A DNA stretch of 64,000 nt from Flavisolibacter ginsengisoli DSM 18119 (lineage in GTDB: Bacteria > Bacteroidota > Bacteroidia > Chitinophagales > Chitinophagaceae), in NCBI RefSeq assembly GCF_900129295.1, contig NZ_FQUU01000007.1:62001-126000 (forward strand). The letters are read 5' to 3'. The position numbers and the translations under genes were made by a program. Numbering within the stretch: the stretch's first letter is position 1; each line of letters opens with the position of its first letter. Positions 8,889 through 17,938 of this stretch are shown here, one piece after another. Under the pieces are notes generated by a model. It searched no databases. It had not been told where the DNA came from and saw only the letters and a list, made by a program, of their open reading frames with translations.

Positions 8889-9941
8889 ATGATTGTTATG
8901 CCCAGATCTGTTATCGCCGGAATTGGAATGTACGTACCCTCCCAGGTAGTGACTAATGAGGACCTCACAAAATATATGGAAACAAGTGATGCCTGGATTC
9001 AGGAGCGCACAGGTATAAAGGAAAGAAGGTTTGCCCATCGTACAGAAGAAACGACAACAACTATGGGTGTTGAAGCTGCAAAAATGGCCATGAAAAGAGC
9101 AGGAGTAAATGCAGAGGATATTGACTTCATTGTTTTTGCTACCCTTTCACCTGATTATTATTTCCCGGGCTGTGGAGTCTTATTACAGAGGGCTATGAAA
9201 ATGAAAGAAATCGGGGCTTTGGATGTACGCAACCAGTGTAGCGGATTTATATATGCTTTAAGTGTTGCTGACCAGTTTATCAGGTCGGGCATGTATAAAA
9301 ATATCCTTGTTGTAGGCAGTGAAAAACATTCTTTTGGTCTTGACCTTACTACACGAGGCAGAAATGTATCAGTAATTTTTGGAGATGGCGCCGGCGCGGT
9401 TGTATTGCAGCCAACAGAAGAAGATCGCGGTTTGTTAAGCACACATTTACACAGCGATGGATCGGAGGCTGAAGTGTTGGCCATGTATAACCCCGGCACG
9501 CATGCCAACCACTGGAAGGAAGGCCTGGCAGATTTTGATGAAGCTGAAGCAGCCCAAATGTTCATGAGCCATAACATGATAGATAAAGCTCAATTATTTC
9601 CTAACATGGATGGACAAACAGTATTTAAAAAAGCTGTAGTGAAGTTTCCGGAAGTCATTTTGGAAGCACTTAATCAAAATGGTTATAAGCCCTCAGACCT
9701 TTCCTTGCTAGTACCGCACCAGGCTAACCTCCGCATCAGCCAGTTTGTGCAACATAAATTAGGACTTTCTGATGAACAGGTATATAATAATATACAGCGG
9801 TATGGAAATACTACTGCCGCTTCTATACCCATTGCTTTATGCGAAGCATGGCAGGAAGGCAGAATTAAAAAAGGAGATCTGGTATGCCTGGCAGCTTTTG
9901 GAAGTGGATTTACATGGGCAAGTGCCTTATTGAAATGGTAG
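8889..9941 (+). CDS. fabH: 3-oxoacyl-ACP synthase III (FabH-like ketosynthase)
   Basis: A 350-residue thiolase-fold condensing enzyme that joins acetyl-CoA (or a branched primer) with malonyl-ACP to start fatty-acid synthesis. The catalytic triad is visible: Cys117 in NQCSGF, His in VPHQANLRI (about residue 278), Asn in YGNTTAASIP (about 307-311). It is about 30 residues longer than E. coli FabH because of an insertion around residues 205-235 (after EVLAMYNPG). The usual companions plsX and rpmF are absent, so this may be a second FabH paralogue with another primer or product. An ATG three codons inside (8898) is an alternative start. Confidence 0.88.
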   Translation: MIVMPRSVIAGIGMYVPSQVVTNEDLTKYMETSDAWIQERTGIKERRFAHRTEETTTTMGVEAAKMAMKRAGVNAEDIDFIVFATLSPDYYFPGCGVLLQRAMKMKEIGALDVRNQCSGFIYALSVADQFIRSGMYKNILVVGSEKHSFGLDLTTRGRNVSVIFGDGAGAVVLQPTEEDRGLLSTHLHSDGSEAEVLAMYNPGTHANHWKEGLADFDEAEAAQMFMSHNMIDKAQLFPNMDGQTVFKKAVVKFPEVILEALNQNGYKPSDLSLLVPHQANLRISQFVQHKLGLSDEQVYNNIQRYGNTTAASIPIALCEAWQEGRIKKGDLVCLAAFGSGFTWASALLKW

Positions 9942-9967
9942 CATTTTTTATTATTGCCGATATACAA

Positions 9968-10001
9968 TAGAAAAGCTCATGATAAAACATGAGCTTTTCT
10001 A
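9968..10001. terminator. Bidirectional terminator hairpin
   Basis: A perfect 14-bp stem (TAGAAAAGCTCATG at 9968-9981, CATGAGCTTTTCTA at 9988-10001) with a 6-base loop lies between the convergent fabH and PepSY-like genes. Confidence 0.88.
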
Positions 10002-10028
10002 TTACCATCAAATTGATACTGTTTGTTG

Positions 10029-10541
10029 CTATTTTGCTTTTTCTTTCAATACATTACCATTGGCATCTACCAATACTTTTGTTTTTGTATCACCATTTAC
10101 AAGGATCAACTCATACCCTACCTGGTCTTTCCATGATTCTCTTTGCGCTGATTCAATAGTATAATCTTTATACTTGTCTTTTAACATGGTATTTACTGCA
10201 TAAGGTAAAGTTGTATAATCTGTTATTGCATAAGTAGTTCCTACCCATGTACCATTTGCAGTATACCATGCATTGTATTTACGTCCACCCATATCAAAGC
10301 TTACCGTATAATCGCTGCTGGTCAAAGGTGACCATCCATTTAATTCCCAATCTATAGGTGCATTGGCTGCATCATATTGGGTATAAGTAACATTCGTTGC
10401 ATCGGGGTATTTCGCTATAAAACCAGTTCTGATATTAGCTGGTAAACCATAGGCGGCATTTGAAGTGGTGCTATTATAAGTAGTGCCACAAGAGAAAAAG
10501 AATACAGTTGCCAATACAAGGCTCAGGACTTTCAATTTCAT
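10029..10541 (-). CDS. PepSY-like lipoprotein
   Basis: A 170-residue secreted lipoprotein with signal MKLKVLSLVLATVFFFSC, lipidated at Cys18. The mature part resembles the PepSY-like (beta-lactamase-inhibitor-like) family common in Bacteroidota: a repeated pattern of 'hydrophobic-x-x-KYPDATNVTYTQY ... WELNGW ... YTVSFDMGGRKYNAWYTANGTW' and a second half with MLKDKYKDYTIESAQ ... VLVDANGNVLKE. Such proteins are small periplasmic or surface beta folds of unknown role. It is a single-gene unit. Confidence 0.8.
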   Translation of the reverse strand: MKLKVLSLVLATVFFFSCGTTYNSTTSNAAYGLPANIRTGFIAKYPDATNVTYTQYDAANAPIDWELNGWSPLTSSDYTVSFDMGGRKYNAWYTANGTWVGTTYAITDYTTLPYAVNTMLKDKYKDYTIESAQRESWKDQVGYELILVNGDTKTKVLVDANGNVLKEKAK

Positions 10542-11032
10542 ACAATTGTATTTTAAGTTAACGTAGAATATTTCCTATCACCGAGCATATAACCAAACAC
10601 TTTGCCAGAAGTGTGATATACATGAGTTTGAAGCAGATAAAAATCTTTATTTGACATTATGAAAGCGGGGTCTGCCTTGATATTGGGAATATTTTTTTGT
10701 TACTCATCCGTAAATTTTTTTATCAAAGAATTGTAGCTTTAGAATTAATTATCACCCCCTTTTAAACATTGCAGAATATCCATGTAATAGAATTATATGC
10801 TTCTTTACACCAGGGGATATATAATTCAACTTCGTGATCCAATTTTTTACTCCACAGTCATTCCTTTTAAAAACCTTACAGTACAGATATACTTTATGTG
10901 AACGCAAATACCATGGTTGTAGAAAATATCCATGCTGAGTTTTGCCTGTTACCCTGAACTAAATTCTTTCCGTCCTACTAACATTCCGGCTCTATCAACA
11001 CACCATTCATTAATCACTTAAACCAGAATTAA
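10542..11032. other. Intergenic region between divergent lipoprotein genes
   Basis: About 490 AT-rich bases with no ORF worth reporting. AATATCCATG occurs twice (near 10775 and 10926). TAGCTTTA near 10733 is one mismatch from a -7 box. No hairpin with a T-run was seen. It should contain both divergent promoters. Confidence 0.5.
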
Positions 11033-12409
11033 ATGAAAAAGTATCACTTCCATTGTATGGGTGTTCTGCCCAGGGTATTGAGCTGTGTCCTGCTGCTTAT
11101 CTTATTCAGCTGCAAAAAAGAATTGCCCAACCAGCCAACAGATGACAACCAGTTATCAGTTAGTAAAGAAAAAACAAACAACAAAGCAGAATCAGAATCT
11201 GCAGCAGTAGCCATTGATTGGTACAAACTACAATTGCGTATGATCCTTACTGCCAACCCAACCACCAATGGTGCTATCAATGCTGAGAACTTTGCCTATA
11301 TAGGCATAGGGCTGTATGAATCCGTACGATATGGCATTAAGAATTCTGTAAGTCTCTCTACACTGTTATACCAGATGCCAACCATGCCAGCCAAAGAAAA
11401 TAATATGGGCTACTCCTGGTCCGTTGCAGCCAATGCCGCCATGGCCAGCCTGGTTCGTTCACTATATCCAGGCCTGACGCAAGCTAACATGGCAAGTATT
11501 GATTCACTCGAAAATGCCTATAACCAGCAACTATCTCCTGCACAGGGATCAGCAAGTTTTGAAAGATCGCAAGCCTATGGCCGCTCCATTGCTACAGCAG
11601 TGTATAACTGGTCTAAGAGCGACAACTTTAATGTTGGAAATGCAGGATATGTTTACAAAACAGGCATCGGTTTCTGGGAACCTACACCACCCGCCTATGC
11701 CAAAGGAGTCAATCCTTACATAGGGGATGCAAGGCCATTCTTAAGTATTCATGGGTCAGGAGTTTCCCCCGCTCCTCCTTATCCTTATTCTGAAGTGGTG
11801 GGCTCTGATTTCTATAATATGGTAAAGGATGTTTACGATGTATCAAAAACATTAACTACCGATCACCGGAACATGGCCTTGTATTGGAATGACCTTGGTT
11901 TGAACATAGGCTATACGCCACAGGGTCATATTTTAAATGTTGTCATCCAGGCATTGGAACAATCAGGAGCAAGTCTTTCCGTAGCTGCCCAGGCATTTGC
12001 AAAATCAGGTTTGGCCATGCGTGAATCCCAACTGACCGTTTTCAGATCCAAGTATGAATATAGCCAGGTTAGACCTGTAACCTACATCCGGAAGGTTATT
12101 GATCCCAGCTGGCTGCCTCTGATCCCTACCCCGCCACATCCCGAGTTTCCTGCAGCTCATGCTTATGTTACGGGAGCTACCATGCAGGCATTGACCGATG
12201 TGCTTGGAGACAATTTCACAGTTGTAGATCATACCTATGACTTCAGGGGATTTGCACCAAGAACTTTTTCTTCACTCAATAAGGTAGCTGATGAAAGTGG
12301 AGCATCACGGAGATATGGAGGCATTCACTATGCTCCTTCGATAGTTGTAGGACTTTCTGAAGGCAGAACTTTAGGCCATAGCTTTGGAAGCCTCAAACTT
12401 ACTGAGTAA
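11033..12409 (+). CDS. Vanadium-dependent haloperoxidase-like / PAP2-family lipoprotein
   Basis: A 458-residue exported lipoprotein with lipobox LFSC (Cys27). The C-terminal half has the vanadate/phosphate pocket of the chloroperoxidase-PAP2 superfamily: QVRPVTYIRK (about 341-350), PEFPAAHAYVTGA with the acid-base His376, and SRRYGGIHYAP with the vanadate-linked His432. The N-terminal region is the helical domain typical of Bacteroidota vanadium chloroperoxidase homologues. It may halogenate using H2O2 or act as a phosphatase; sequence does not decide, although this domain arrangement is usually annotated as haloperoxidase. It is a single-gene unit with its own terminator. Confidence 0.85.
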   Translation: MKKYHFHCMGVLPRVLSCVLLLILFSCKKELPNQPTDDNQLSVSKEKTNNKAESESAAVAIDWYKLQLRMILTANPTTNGAINAENFAYIGIGLYESVRYGIKNSVSLSTLLYQMPTMPAKENNMGYSWSVAANAAMASLVRSLYPGLTQANMASIDSLENAYNQQLSPAQGSASFERSQAYGRSIATAVYNWSKSDNFNVGNAGYVYKTGIGFWEPTPPAYAKGVNPYIGDARPFLSIHGSGVSPAPPYPYSEVVGSDFYNMVKDVYDVSKTLTTDHRNMALYWNDLGLNIGYTPQGHILNVVIQALEQSGASLSVAAQAFAKSGLAMRESQLTVFRSKYEYSQVRPVTYIRKVIDPSWLPLIPTPPHPEFPAAHAYVTGATMQALTDVLGDNFTVVDHTYDFRGFAPRTFSSLNKVADESGASRRYGGIHYAPSIVVGLSEGRTLGHSFGSLKLTE

Positions 12410-12432
12410 ATAATACTAGCCACATTGGTATT

Positions 12433-12465
12433 AAGGCTCTATACTGCGGCTATAGAGCCTTTTTT
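12433..12465 (+). terminator. Intrinsic terminator
   Basis: Stem AAGGCTCTATA/TATAGAGCCTT (12433-12443, 12451-12461) followed by a T-run, directly after the haloperoxidase-like gene. Confidence 0.9.
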
Positions 12466-12574
12466 GTAAGCAACTGACAACGGGCATAGACGGTATTGAC
12501 CACGCTCATTTATTAAAAACTATCAATGAAGGAATTTTAGAAAGGTAATAAGCCTCATCAATAAACAATGAATT

Positions 12575-13081
12575 ATGAACGGATGGGATAATCCAGCGTA
12601 GGTATTGGCATTGGTCATTTCGAATATTATAGCCCTGGTCATATATTATTTTGCACGGAAAATACCCCGCATTGCACGGTTATTATTTTTCCTGTTGTTC
12701 GCCTGGGCTGCATGTACCAATTTGAATATGGCCATGAATCGTCCGCAGGAATATGTGAGCTTTGCTGATCTTGCATTCCTCGGTATTTATAAAAACTTTA
12801 TCAATGGCTGGTTCGCCCAACATGGCGCCTTTTTGATAGCAGCCATAGCTATAGGGCAGCTACTCATAGCATTAGCCATGCTATGGAAAGGATGGGTATT
12901 TAAAATGGGAACTATTGGCGGCATTATTTTCCTGGTTGCAATTATACCTTTAGGTGTAGGGTCTGGCTTTCCATTCCCCATCATCACCGCAATAGCCTTT
13001 TATCATCTGTACAGGCAAAAGAATGTTGACATTTTATGGAAGGGCAACCAGCACCCACTAACGGATGCATATAACCGTTAA
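12575..13081 (+). pseudogene. Small membrane protein gene interrupted by an early TAG
   Basis: A good ATG at 12575 opens MNGWDNPA, then an in-frame TAG at 12599-12601, and the same frame continues for 160 codons with four clear membrane segments (first VLALVISNIIALVIYY, last FPFPIITAIAFYHLY). Without the stop the protein would be about 168 residues. Translation could restart at TTG 12605 or 12611, giving 156-158 residues with a shortened but complete first membrane helix. It is therefore either a fresh nonsense mutation, a sequencing error, or a gene with a non-ATG start. Function is unknown; the layout resembles DoxX-like four-helix proteins. Confidence 0.6.
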
Positions 13082-13265
13082 TGCCAAAGAATATACCGGT
13101 GAAACTTGCATGAGACAAGTTAAGCGTACTGCATCGGTATTTATATAAAAAAGAATGCTTTATTAGAATTCTTTTTAGCATAAAAAGCTGTTGAAAAAAG
13201 AAGTAAAATTCTATCAATTTCATTTTTGGCACAATTTTCAAAGTACAATAAGAAAATATGTGATC

Positions 13266-13427
13266 ATGGAAATGCGTAAAGAATCCACAGAAAAAAGAAG
13301 AAGAAAAATAGTACACAGAGGTGCAGAGTTAGTGCGTTCAGTTAAGCCCGGCCAGGCATCAGTACAGGCATGGGAAAAAGAAACAACACGTTCATTCGAC
13401 TTTTCTAAACTGTATCCTGCAGCTTAG
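13266..13427 (+). CDS. Small basic hypothetical protein
   Basis: A 53-residue reading frame from ATG 13266 (MEMRKESTEKRRRK), strongly basic at the N-terminus and ending in FDFSKLYPAA. The longer version from TTG 13191 seems less likely. There are no recognisable domains. Support comes from the clean ATG and the compact fit against the next gene. It ends 6 bases before the convergent GDPD gene. I do not recognise the family. Confidence 0.45.
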   Translation: MEMRKESTEKRRRKIVHRGAELVRSVKPGQASVQAWEKETTRSFDFSKLYPAA

Positions 13428-13433
13428 GTTTTG

Positions 13434-14702
13434 CTATTCATTAGCAGTAACATTAATTCCCTCCGGCATATAGTAAGTATGAAACGCTACGGGCGGAGCA
13501 TTGGTAACAATGCCATCGAAACCTCCTTGCTTTACATAAAGATGTATCATGGCTGCATCGTCCAATGACCAGACATAAGCTTTCCGCCCCTGCGTTTGCA
13601 TCAGTTGTACCTCTTCTGCCTGGAATCCACCAGTATATTGCGGCGCCCACGCATTGGCATTGATAGCTTCTGCTACTTCAGGTTCTAATTCAGTAAGGGA
13701 TGGCAATTGCAGATGATCTTCCAGGGCCCTGAAACATCCAAGAATAGTTTTATCAGGTATCCCTATGTAAATAGTCAACTTCCGGCCTGCTTCATTTGCC
13801 TTCTGCATATATTCCATCTGTAATGCCCTGATCTCTCCGAGGTCGCATTCTTTCTTGATATCCAGCCAAACAATCTCTAAAGGAGTATTATATAGTACAG
13901 TATGCAATGCTTCCTGCAGTGTAGGAATATGACCTCCCTTCCTTAATTCTTTTGCTTTTAATTCTGCCAGTGTATGGTTACTTATTAATCCATCATATAG
14001 TAAGTTATTAAAGGTATGGATGGATAAGAAGCTATCATGAATGATCACAGGCACTTTATCTTTTGTCAGCCTTACATCTATTTCAATTCCATTTGCTCCA
14101 AGCCTTGCAGCCATTTTCATCATTTCAAGAGAGTTCTCTGAAGTAGATAGAAAATCAACATTACGGGCTCCGCCTCTATGTGCAAGTATATCCAGGGGCT
14201 TCTTTTCTGGTATTGGTTGGTCGTAAGTAAACCGCAATGATTCCCGTGGCGGCTCCTCTTTCTTTCCATAATAACCTTCTATAGACAGTCCTTTCTTTGG
14301 CCCTGCCTCATGCAATGTGCTGCTTCTGATTACCAACTGCACAGTACCCGTATCTGAGGCAGTCAACTGCCGCCATGCACCCTTTAAAAGAATATCGTTA
14401 CCATCCAGCCTTCCCTCGCAAATAATGAATGCACCTTCTTTTCCACCAAAAAAAGATAAATGATTAACGGGACCTTCCTTTTCAATTGTGTATGTCCATT
14501 TTACTATACAGCAATTGCCAAATATTTCCTTTCCCTCAGTAACAGTATAGACACCCTGCAACTCATTGCAGGCGACACTGTCAAGCGGTACTGCTCCCTT
14601 TCTTCTGAAACGCTGCCAATCAGTATGAGGCACCTTGGTTTTCCTTGTCTTATACGTAACATATAAAATAAACCCTGCGATAATTACGACCACCTGTATC
14701 AT
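13434..14702 (-). CDS. Glycerophosphodiester phosphodiesterase family protein
   Basis: A 422-residue protein with an N-terminal membrane anchor (MIQVVVIIAGFILYV), a beta-rich domain at about 30-165 found also in the paralogue at 51935-53200, and a C-terminal GDPD TIM barrel from about residue 170. Catalytic features are LAHRGG (His acid-base), EIDVR (metal-binding Glu/Asp) and VIIHDS (second His). GDPD enzymes cleave glycerophosphodiesters to glycerol-3-phosphate and an alcohol; the envelope anchor suggests scavenging from phospholipid debris. The N-terminal domain is unassigned. It lies 58 bases after the mqo gene on the same strand, so the two may be co-transcribed. Confidence 0.85.
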   Translation of the reverse strand: MIQVVVIIAGFILYVTYKTRKTKVPHTDWQRFRRKGAVPLDSVACNELQGVYTVTEGKEIFGNCCIVKWTYTIEKEGPVNHLSFFGGKEGAFIICEGRLDGNDILLKGAWRQLTASDTGTVQLVIRSSTLHEAGPKKGLSIEGYYGKKEEPPRESLRFTYDQPIPEKKPLDILAHRGGARNVDFLSTSENSLEMMKMAARLGANGIEIDVRLTKDKVPVIIHDSFLSIHTFNNLLYDGLISNHTLAELKAKELRKGGHIPTLQEALHTVLYNTPLEIVWLDIKKECDLGEIRALQMEYMQKANEAGRKLTIYIGIPDKTILGCFRALEDHLQLPSLTELEPEVAEAINANAWAPQYTGGFQAEEVQLMQTQGRKAYVWSLDDAAMIHLYVKQGGFDGIVTNAPPVAFHTYYMPEGINVTANE

Positions 14703-14760
14703 AAAATTATTATTACAATTAACAGACCGTGCCTATATTTCTTTGCACCGGCTATATACA

Positions 14761-16254
14761 TTAAATGATTTGAGGAACATCCAGGCCCAGCACCATGCTA
14801 GTATAATTCCGAACTTCCCGGCATAATTGTGCATCCTGCCCTAATGGCTTGCCATAGGATGGTATCATTTCTACAAGTTTTGATTTCCATTGCGAAGTAT
14901 CCATTTCTTTTGGAAAGCATTGCTGCAACAGCCCTAACATTATTGAAACAGCAGTGGAGGCCCCGGGCGAAGCGCCAAGTAAAGCAGCAATACTACCATC
15001 AGCCGACCTTACTACCTCTGTACCAAATTCCAATATCCCGCCTTCTTCCTCGTCTTTTTTGATCACCTGCACCCGGTATCCGGCAATGGCTAATTCCCAA
15101 TCCGGCATAACTGCATTTGGATAATATTCTTTCAATGCTTCCAGCCTTGCCTCGGGTGTCAGGCGCACCTGTTCCACCAGGTATTTGGTCAGGGGCAGGT
15201 TATGAATACCCGCTGAGATCATTGGTTTCAGGTTACTTAATTTAATAGAACTGAATAAGTCAAACACTGAACCATGCCGTAAAAACTTTGTAGTGAATCC
15301 TGCAAAGGGCCCAAACAGTAATTCTCTTTTTCCTTTTATCCACCTCGAATCAAGGTGTGGTACTGACATAGGGGGCGAACCTACGGCCGCCAGCCCATAT
15401 ACCTTGGCATCATGTCGTTCAATAATAGATTCCTTAGTACAGCGCAACCACTGCCCGCTTACCGGAAACCCGCCATAGCCTTTTGCTTCCGGTATACCTG
15501 ATTTCAATAGCAAGGGTAAGGATCCGCCACCTGCACCAATAAACACAAACCGGGCGGTAATATTTCTTTTCTCACCCGATTGTTCATCCCTGGTATTAAT
15601 GGACCAATGGTCTGTATCTCTGGTAATATCATAAACTTCCTGGCCAAAACTGATGCTAACGCCTCTCTTTTCCAGGCTTTCGAACATGTATCTGGTTAGA
15701 GAACCAAAGTTAACATCTGTGCCAAGATCCATCCTGGTAGCAGCTACCGGCAATGCATCATCTCTTCCTTCCATCACCAGTGGCATCCAATGTTCCAGGG
15801 TTTGAACATCATCCGCATATTGCATGTGATGGAATAAATGGCATTCCTGCAAGGCCTCATAGCGTTTATGAAGGAAGTCCACGTTTTCATGGCCCCAAAC
15901 AAAACTCATATGGGGAATGGAATGAATAAAGCTACCCTGCAATGCAATTACCTTGTTACTGACTATGTACGACCAAAATTGTTTAGAAACTTCAAAGGAC
16001 TCCGCGATCTTAACGGCTTTGGTGGTGTCAATAGATCCATCTTTACGCTGCGGTGTATAATTTAATTCGCAAAAGGCAGAATGCCCGGTACCTGCATTAT
16101 TCCATGCGTCTGAACTTTCAGCTGCGGCAGTGCCAAGGCGCTCTACAACTTCAATAGAAATGCCGGGTTCCAGTTCCTTCAGTAACATGCCCAGCGTAGC
16201 GCTCATTATACCTGCACCAATAAGACATACATCAACCTTTTTATCATAAGTCAT
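14761..16254 (-). CDS. mqo: Malate:quinone oxidoreductase
   Basis: A 497-residue FAD enzyme oxidising malate to oxaloacetate and passing electrons to quinone, replacing or assisting NAD-dependent malate dehydrogenase in the TCA cycle. It acts at the cytoplasmic face of the membrane. The FAD dinucleotide fold is at the N-terminus (VCLIGAGIMSATLG, about 9-22), followed by the family blocks DAWNNAGTGHSAFCELNYTP and SFVWG. The length is standard. I start at ATG 16254 (MTYDKKVDV); the upstream 37 codons of the open frame lack homology-like character. The gene stands between a SWIB gene and a GDPD gene on the same strand. Confidence 0.93.
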   Translation of the reverse strand: MTYDKKVDVCLIGAGIMSATLGMLLKELEPGISIEVVERLGTAAAESSDAWNNAGTGHSAFCELNYTPQRKDGSIDTTKAVKIAESFEVSKQFWSYIVSNKVIALQGSFIHSIPHMSFVWGHENVDFLHKRYEALQECHLFHHMQYADDVQTLEHWMPLVMEGRDDALPVAATRMDLGTDVNFGSLTRYMFESLEKRGVSISFGQEVYDITRDTDHWSINTRDEQSGEKRNITARFVFIGAGGGSLPLLLKSGIPEAKGYGGFPVSGQWLRCTKESIIERHDAKVYGLAAVGSPPMSVPHLDSRWIKGKRELLFGPFAGFTTKFLRHGSVFDLFSSIKLSNLKPMISAGIHNLPLTKYLVEQVRLTPEARLEALKEYYPNAVMPDWELAIAGYRVQVIKKDEEEGGILEFGTEVVRSADGSIAALLGASPGASTAVSIMLGLLQQCFPKEMDTSQWKSKLVEMIPSYGKPLGQDAQLCREVRNYTSMVLGLDVPQII

Positions 16255-16394
16255 GTACGATGGCACTAAAATAACATGCCATTTGATAGCTAAACAGAGT
16301 GAGGAAAATAGAGAGGAGGAGATAGATAAGCTGTAGCGTTGCCCTGGCAGGCAGAAATACTGCACGCCAGGGCCAGTTAAGCTACAGGTTTGAA

Positions 16395-16832
16395 TTACTT
16401 GATATGACTATTAACGATCTTAGCCAGGTCAAACATAGAAATCTGGTCTTTACCAAACAGTGGTTTAAGTTTACCATCTGCATTGATCATCCTGCGGTTT
16501 GTTTTATCCTGCAGGTTGTTCTTTTTGATATAGTCCCAGATCTTTTTGACAACTTCAGTTCTCGGAGCTGGTTTGCTACCGATCACATTTGCCAATGTTT
16601 CATCTGGAGTCAAAGGAGCCATGAAGGCTGCATTTGGTTTACGTGTTGATTTTTTGGGAGCTGCTTTCTTTGCTGCTGCCTTTTTAGGAGCCGCTTTTGT
16701 TGATGCTGCTTTTTTAGGAGCTGCTTTCTTAGCCGCAGCCTTTTTAGGAGCTGCTTTCTTTGGGGCTGCTTTTGTAGCTGCCTTTTTTGGAGCTGCTTTT
16801 TTAGGAGCTGCTTTCTTAGAAGCTTTTGCCAT
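16395..16832 (-). CDS. SWIB/MDM2-domain protein with histone-H1-like tail
   Basis: A 145-residue protein in two parts. Residues 1-65 are almost only Lys, Ala and Pro, with about ten copies of KKAAPKKAA-type units, like the C-terminal tails of histone H1. Residues 70-145 form a SWIB/MDM2 domain (AFMAPLTPDETLANVIG, EVVKKIWDYIKKNNLQD, FGKDQISMFDLAKIVNSHI). SWIB proteins of this small type occur in Chlamydiae, plants and Bacteroidota and are thought to bind nucleoid DNA; here the basic tail strengthens that view. A -7 box lies 35 bases upstream of the start. Confidence 0.92.
   Translation of the reverse strand: MAKASKKAAPKKAAPKKAATKAAPKKAAPKKAAAKKAAPKKAASTKAAPKKAAAKKAAPKKSTRKPNAAFMAPLTPDETLANVIGSKPAPRTEVVKKIWDYIKKNNLQDKTNRRMINADGKLKPLFGKDQISMFDLAKIVNSHIK
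16640..16830 (-). repeat. Lys/Ala/Pro codon repeats inside the SWIB gene
   Basis: Irregular 12-15-base units encoding KAAPK or AAPKK are repeated about ten times. Such DNA is prone to slippage, so the repeat number may vary between strains. Confidence 0.8.
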
Positions 16833-16866
16833 AATAATTAGAATTTGAATTGGGTTTAGTAAAACA

Positions 16867-16874
16867 CAAAATTA
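16867..16874 (-). promoter_or_regulatory. Putative -7 box for the SWIB gene
   Basis: CAAAATTA on the plus strand reads TAATTTTG on the minus strand, an exact TAnnTTTG, 35 bases before the start codon. No clear -33 element was found. Confidence 0.5.
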
Positions 16875-17096
16875 ACGCATACTAATTTACAGTTATCCAT
16901 TTAATACGCACAAATAGTTTTTCCTTTTTTGGTGGATAACTATACAATCTTCCGGCCATCTTCCAAAAAATGGGCTTTAAGAGGAGAAAAACCAGGGAAA
17001 ACGGCTATCCCGGAAGACATGTTGCCTATTAAAACACGATTTCCCGGAGTAAGACAGGTTACTTTTTTAAAAAGCACGGATATAACTGTTGCTGGC

Positions 17097-17130
17097 AAAA
17101 AACAAGGCATGCCTCCAAAAGAGGCATGCC
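17097..17130 (-). terminator. Intrinsic terminator for the DUF4142 gene
   Basis: Perfect stem GGCATGCCTC/GAGGCATGCC (17106-17115, 17121-17130), followed on the minus strand by TTGTTTTTTG. The remaining part of the 329-base gap (16833-17096) holds the SWIB promoter and nothing else I can support. Confidence 0.85.
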
Positions 17131-17161
17131 CTGCTAATACAATATTCTAATTATAAACTAA

Positions 17162-17677
17162 TTAAAATGTGGTCCTGATGCTGTCTGCCATATTTAAATG
17201 CATCTGGATATGCGGTAAATATTTGGAAGCATAATCCTTTACAGACTGGTTAGTACCTGCACTAACTTCAGACTGAAAAAGTGTAACATTTGCCTTGTGA
17301 TCTTTTACCTGGCTGTTAATATAAACCGTGTCAAACGCCAAACCATTCAAGGTATCCAGGCGCGACATCAACATCTGGTGCATGGCGTCTATAGTATCTT
17401 TTACATTCACATTAATACCAGTGGCTACACTGCCCAAATCTGCTTGTGCCTGGCTGTGCTCAGTTACCATCATTTGAGCAAAAGTTTTCACACCAGCATT
17501 GGACGACCTACTTAAAGCAAGCTGACCCAAACGGACCTCGGCACTATTACTCAAATTGGCACTTGTCACAAATGATTGGTCTTGCGCATTTGCATTTAAA
17601 TTGTCTTCAGTATCATCTTTCTTACACGCGGTTAACAACAGGGCTAGGGCACTTCCCATTAGGAATACTTTTTTCAT
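17162..17677 (-). CDS. DUF4142 lipoprotein
   Basis: A 171-residue exported lipoprotein, lipidated at Cys18 in LLLTAC. The mature part is helical and matches the DUF4142 (ferritin-like) pattern: DQSFVTSANLSNSAEVRLGQLAL, NAGVKTFAQMMVTEHSQAQADL, and a C-terminal VKDYASKYLPHIQMHLNMA. Family members are often found with stress genes; no activity is known. It is a single-gene unit bounded by a terminator. Confidence 0.9.
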   Translation of the reverse strand: MKKVFLMGSALALLLTACKKDDTEDNLNANAQDQSFVTSANLSNSAEVRLGQLALSRSSNAGVKTFAQMMVTEHSQAQADLGSVATGINVNVKDTIDAMHQMLMSRLDTLNGLAFDTVYINSQVKDHKANVTLFQSEVSAGTNQSVKDYASKYLPHIQMHLNMADSIRTTF

Positions 17678-17938
17678 TCACTATTTTTTTATGGTTAAGG
17701 AATAATGGGACTGCATTTTCAAATAGCGTGCTAAGAGTTCATAATTAAATGAGATAATTGCTTTTAAGAGGAGAATTCATAAGAGAATTTATGAACATAC
17801 ACGTTGATAATTAGCTATAAGCAACTTCAGGCATTGGAATAATTAGGAGGCCATTTCATATTTATTCTTTTGCAATGCTTGCTACAAATGCATTCAAAAA
17901 TTGCCTTGAAATATGCTTTCATTACATAGTTTCACTAT

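Noticed and set aside
14761-16365. Longer open frame of malate:quinone oxidoreductase (37 extra N-terminal residues)
   Set aside because: The FAD fold begins right after ATG 16254; the extension lies in the intergenic region.
16929-17150. 73-codon plus-strand frame starting with TTG
   Set aside because: It runs through the DUF4142 terminator hairpin and the SWIB promoter region, has no good start and no protein-like pattern.
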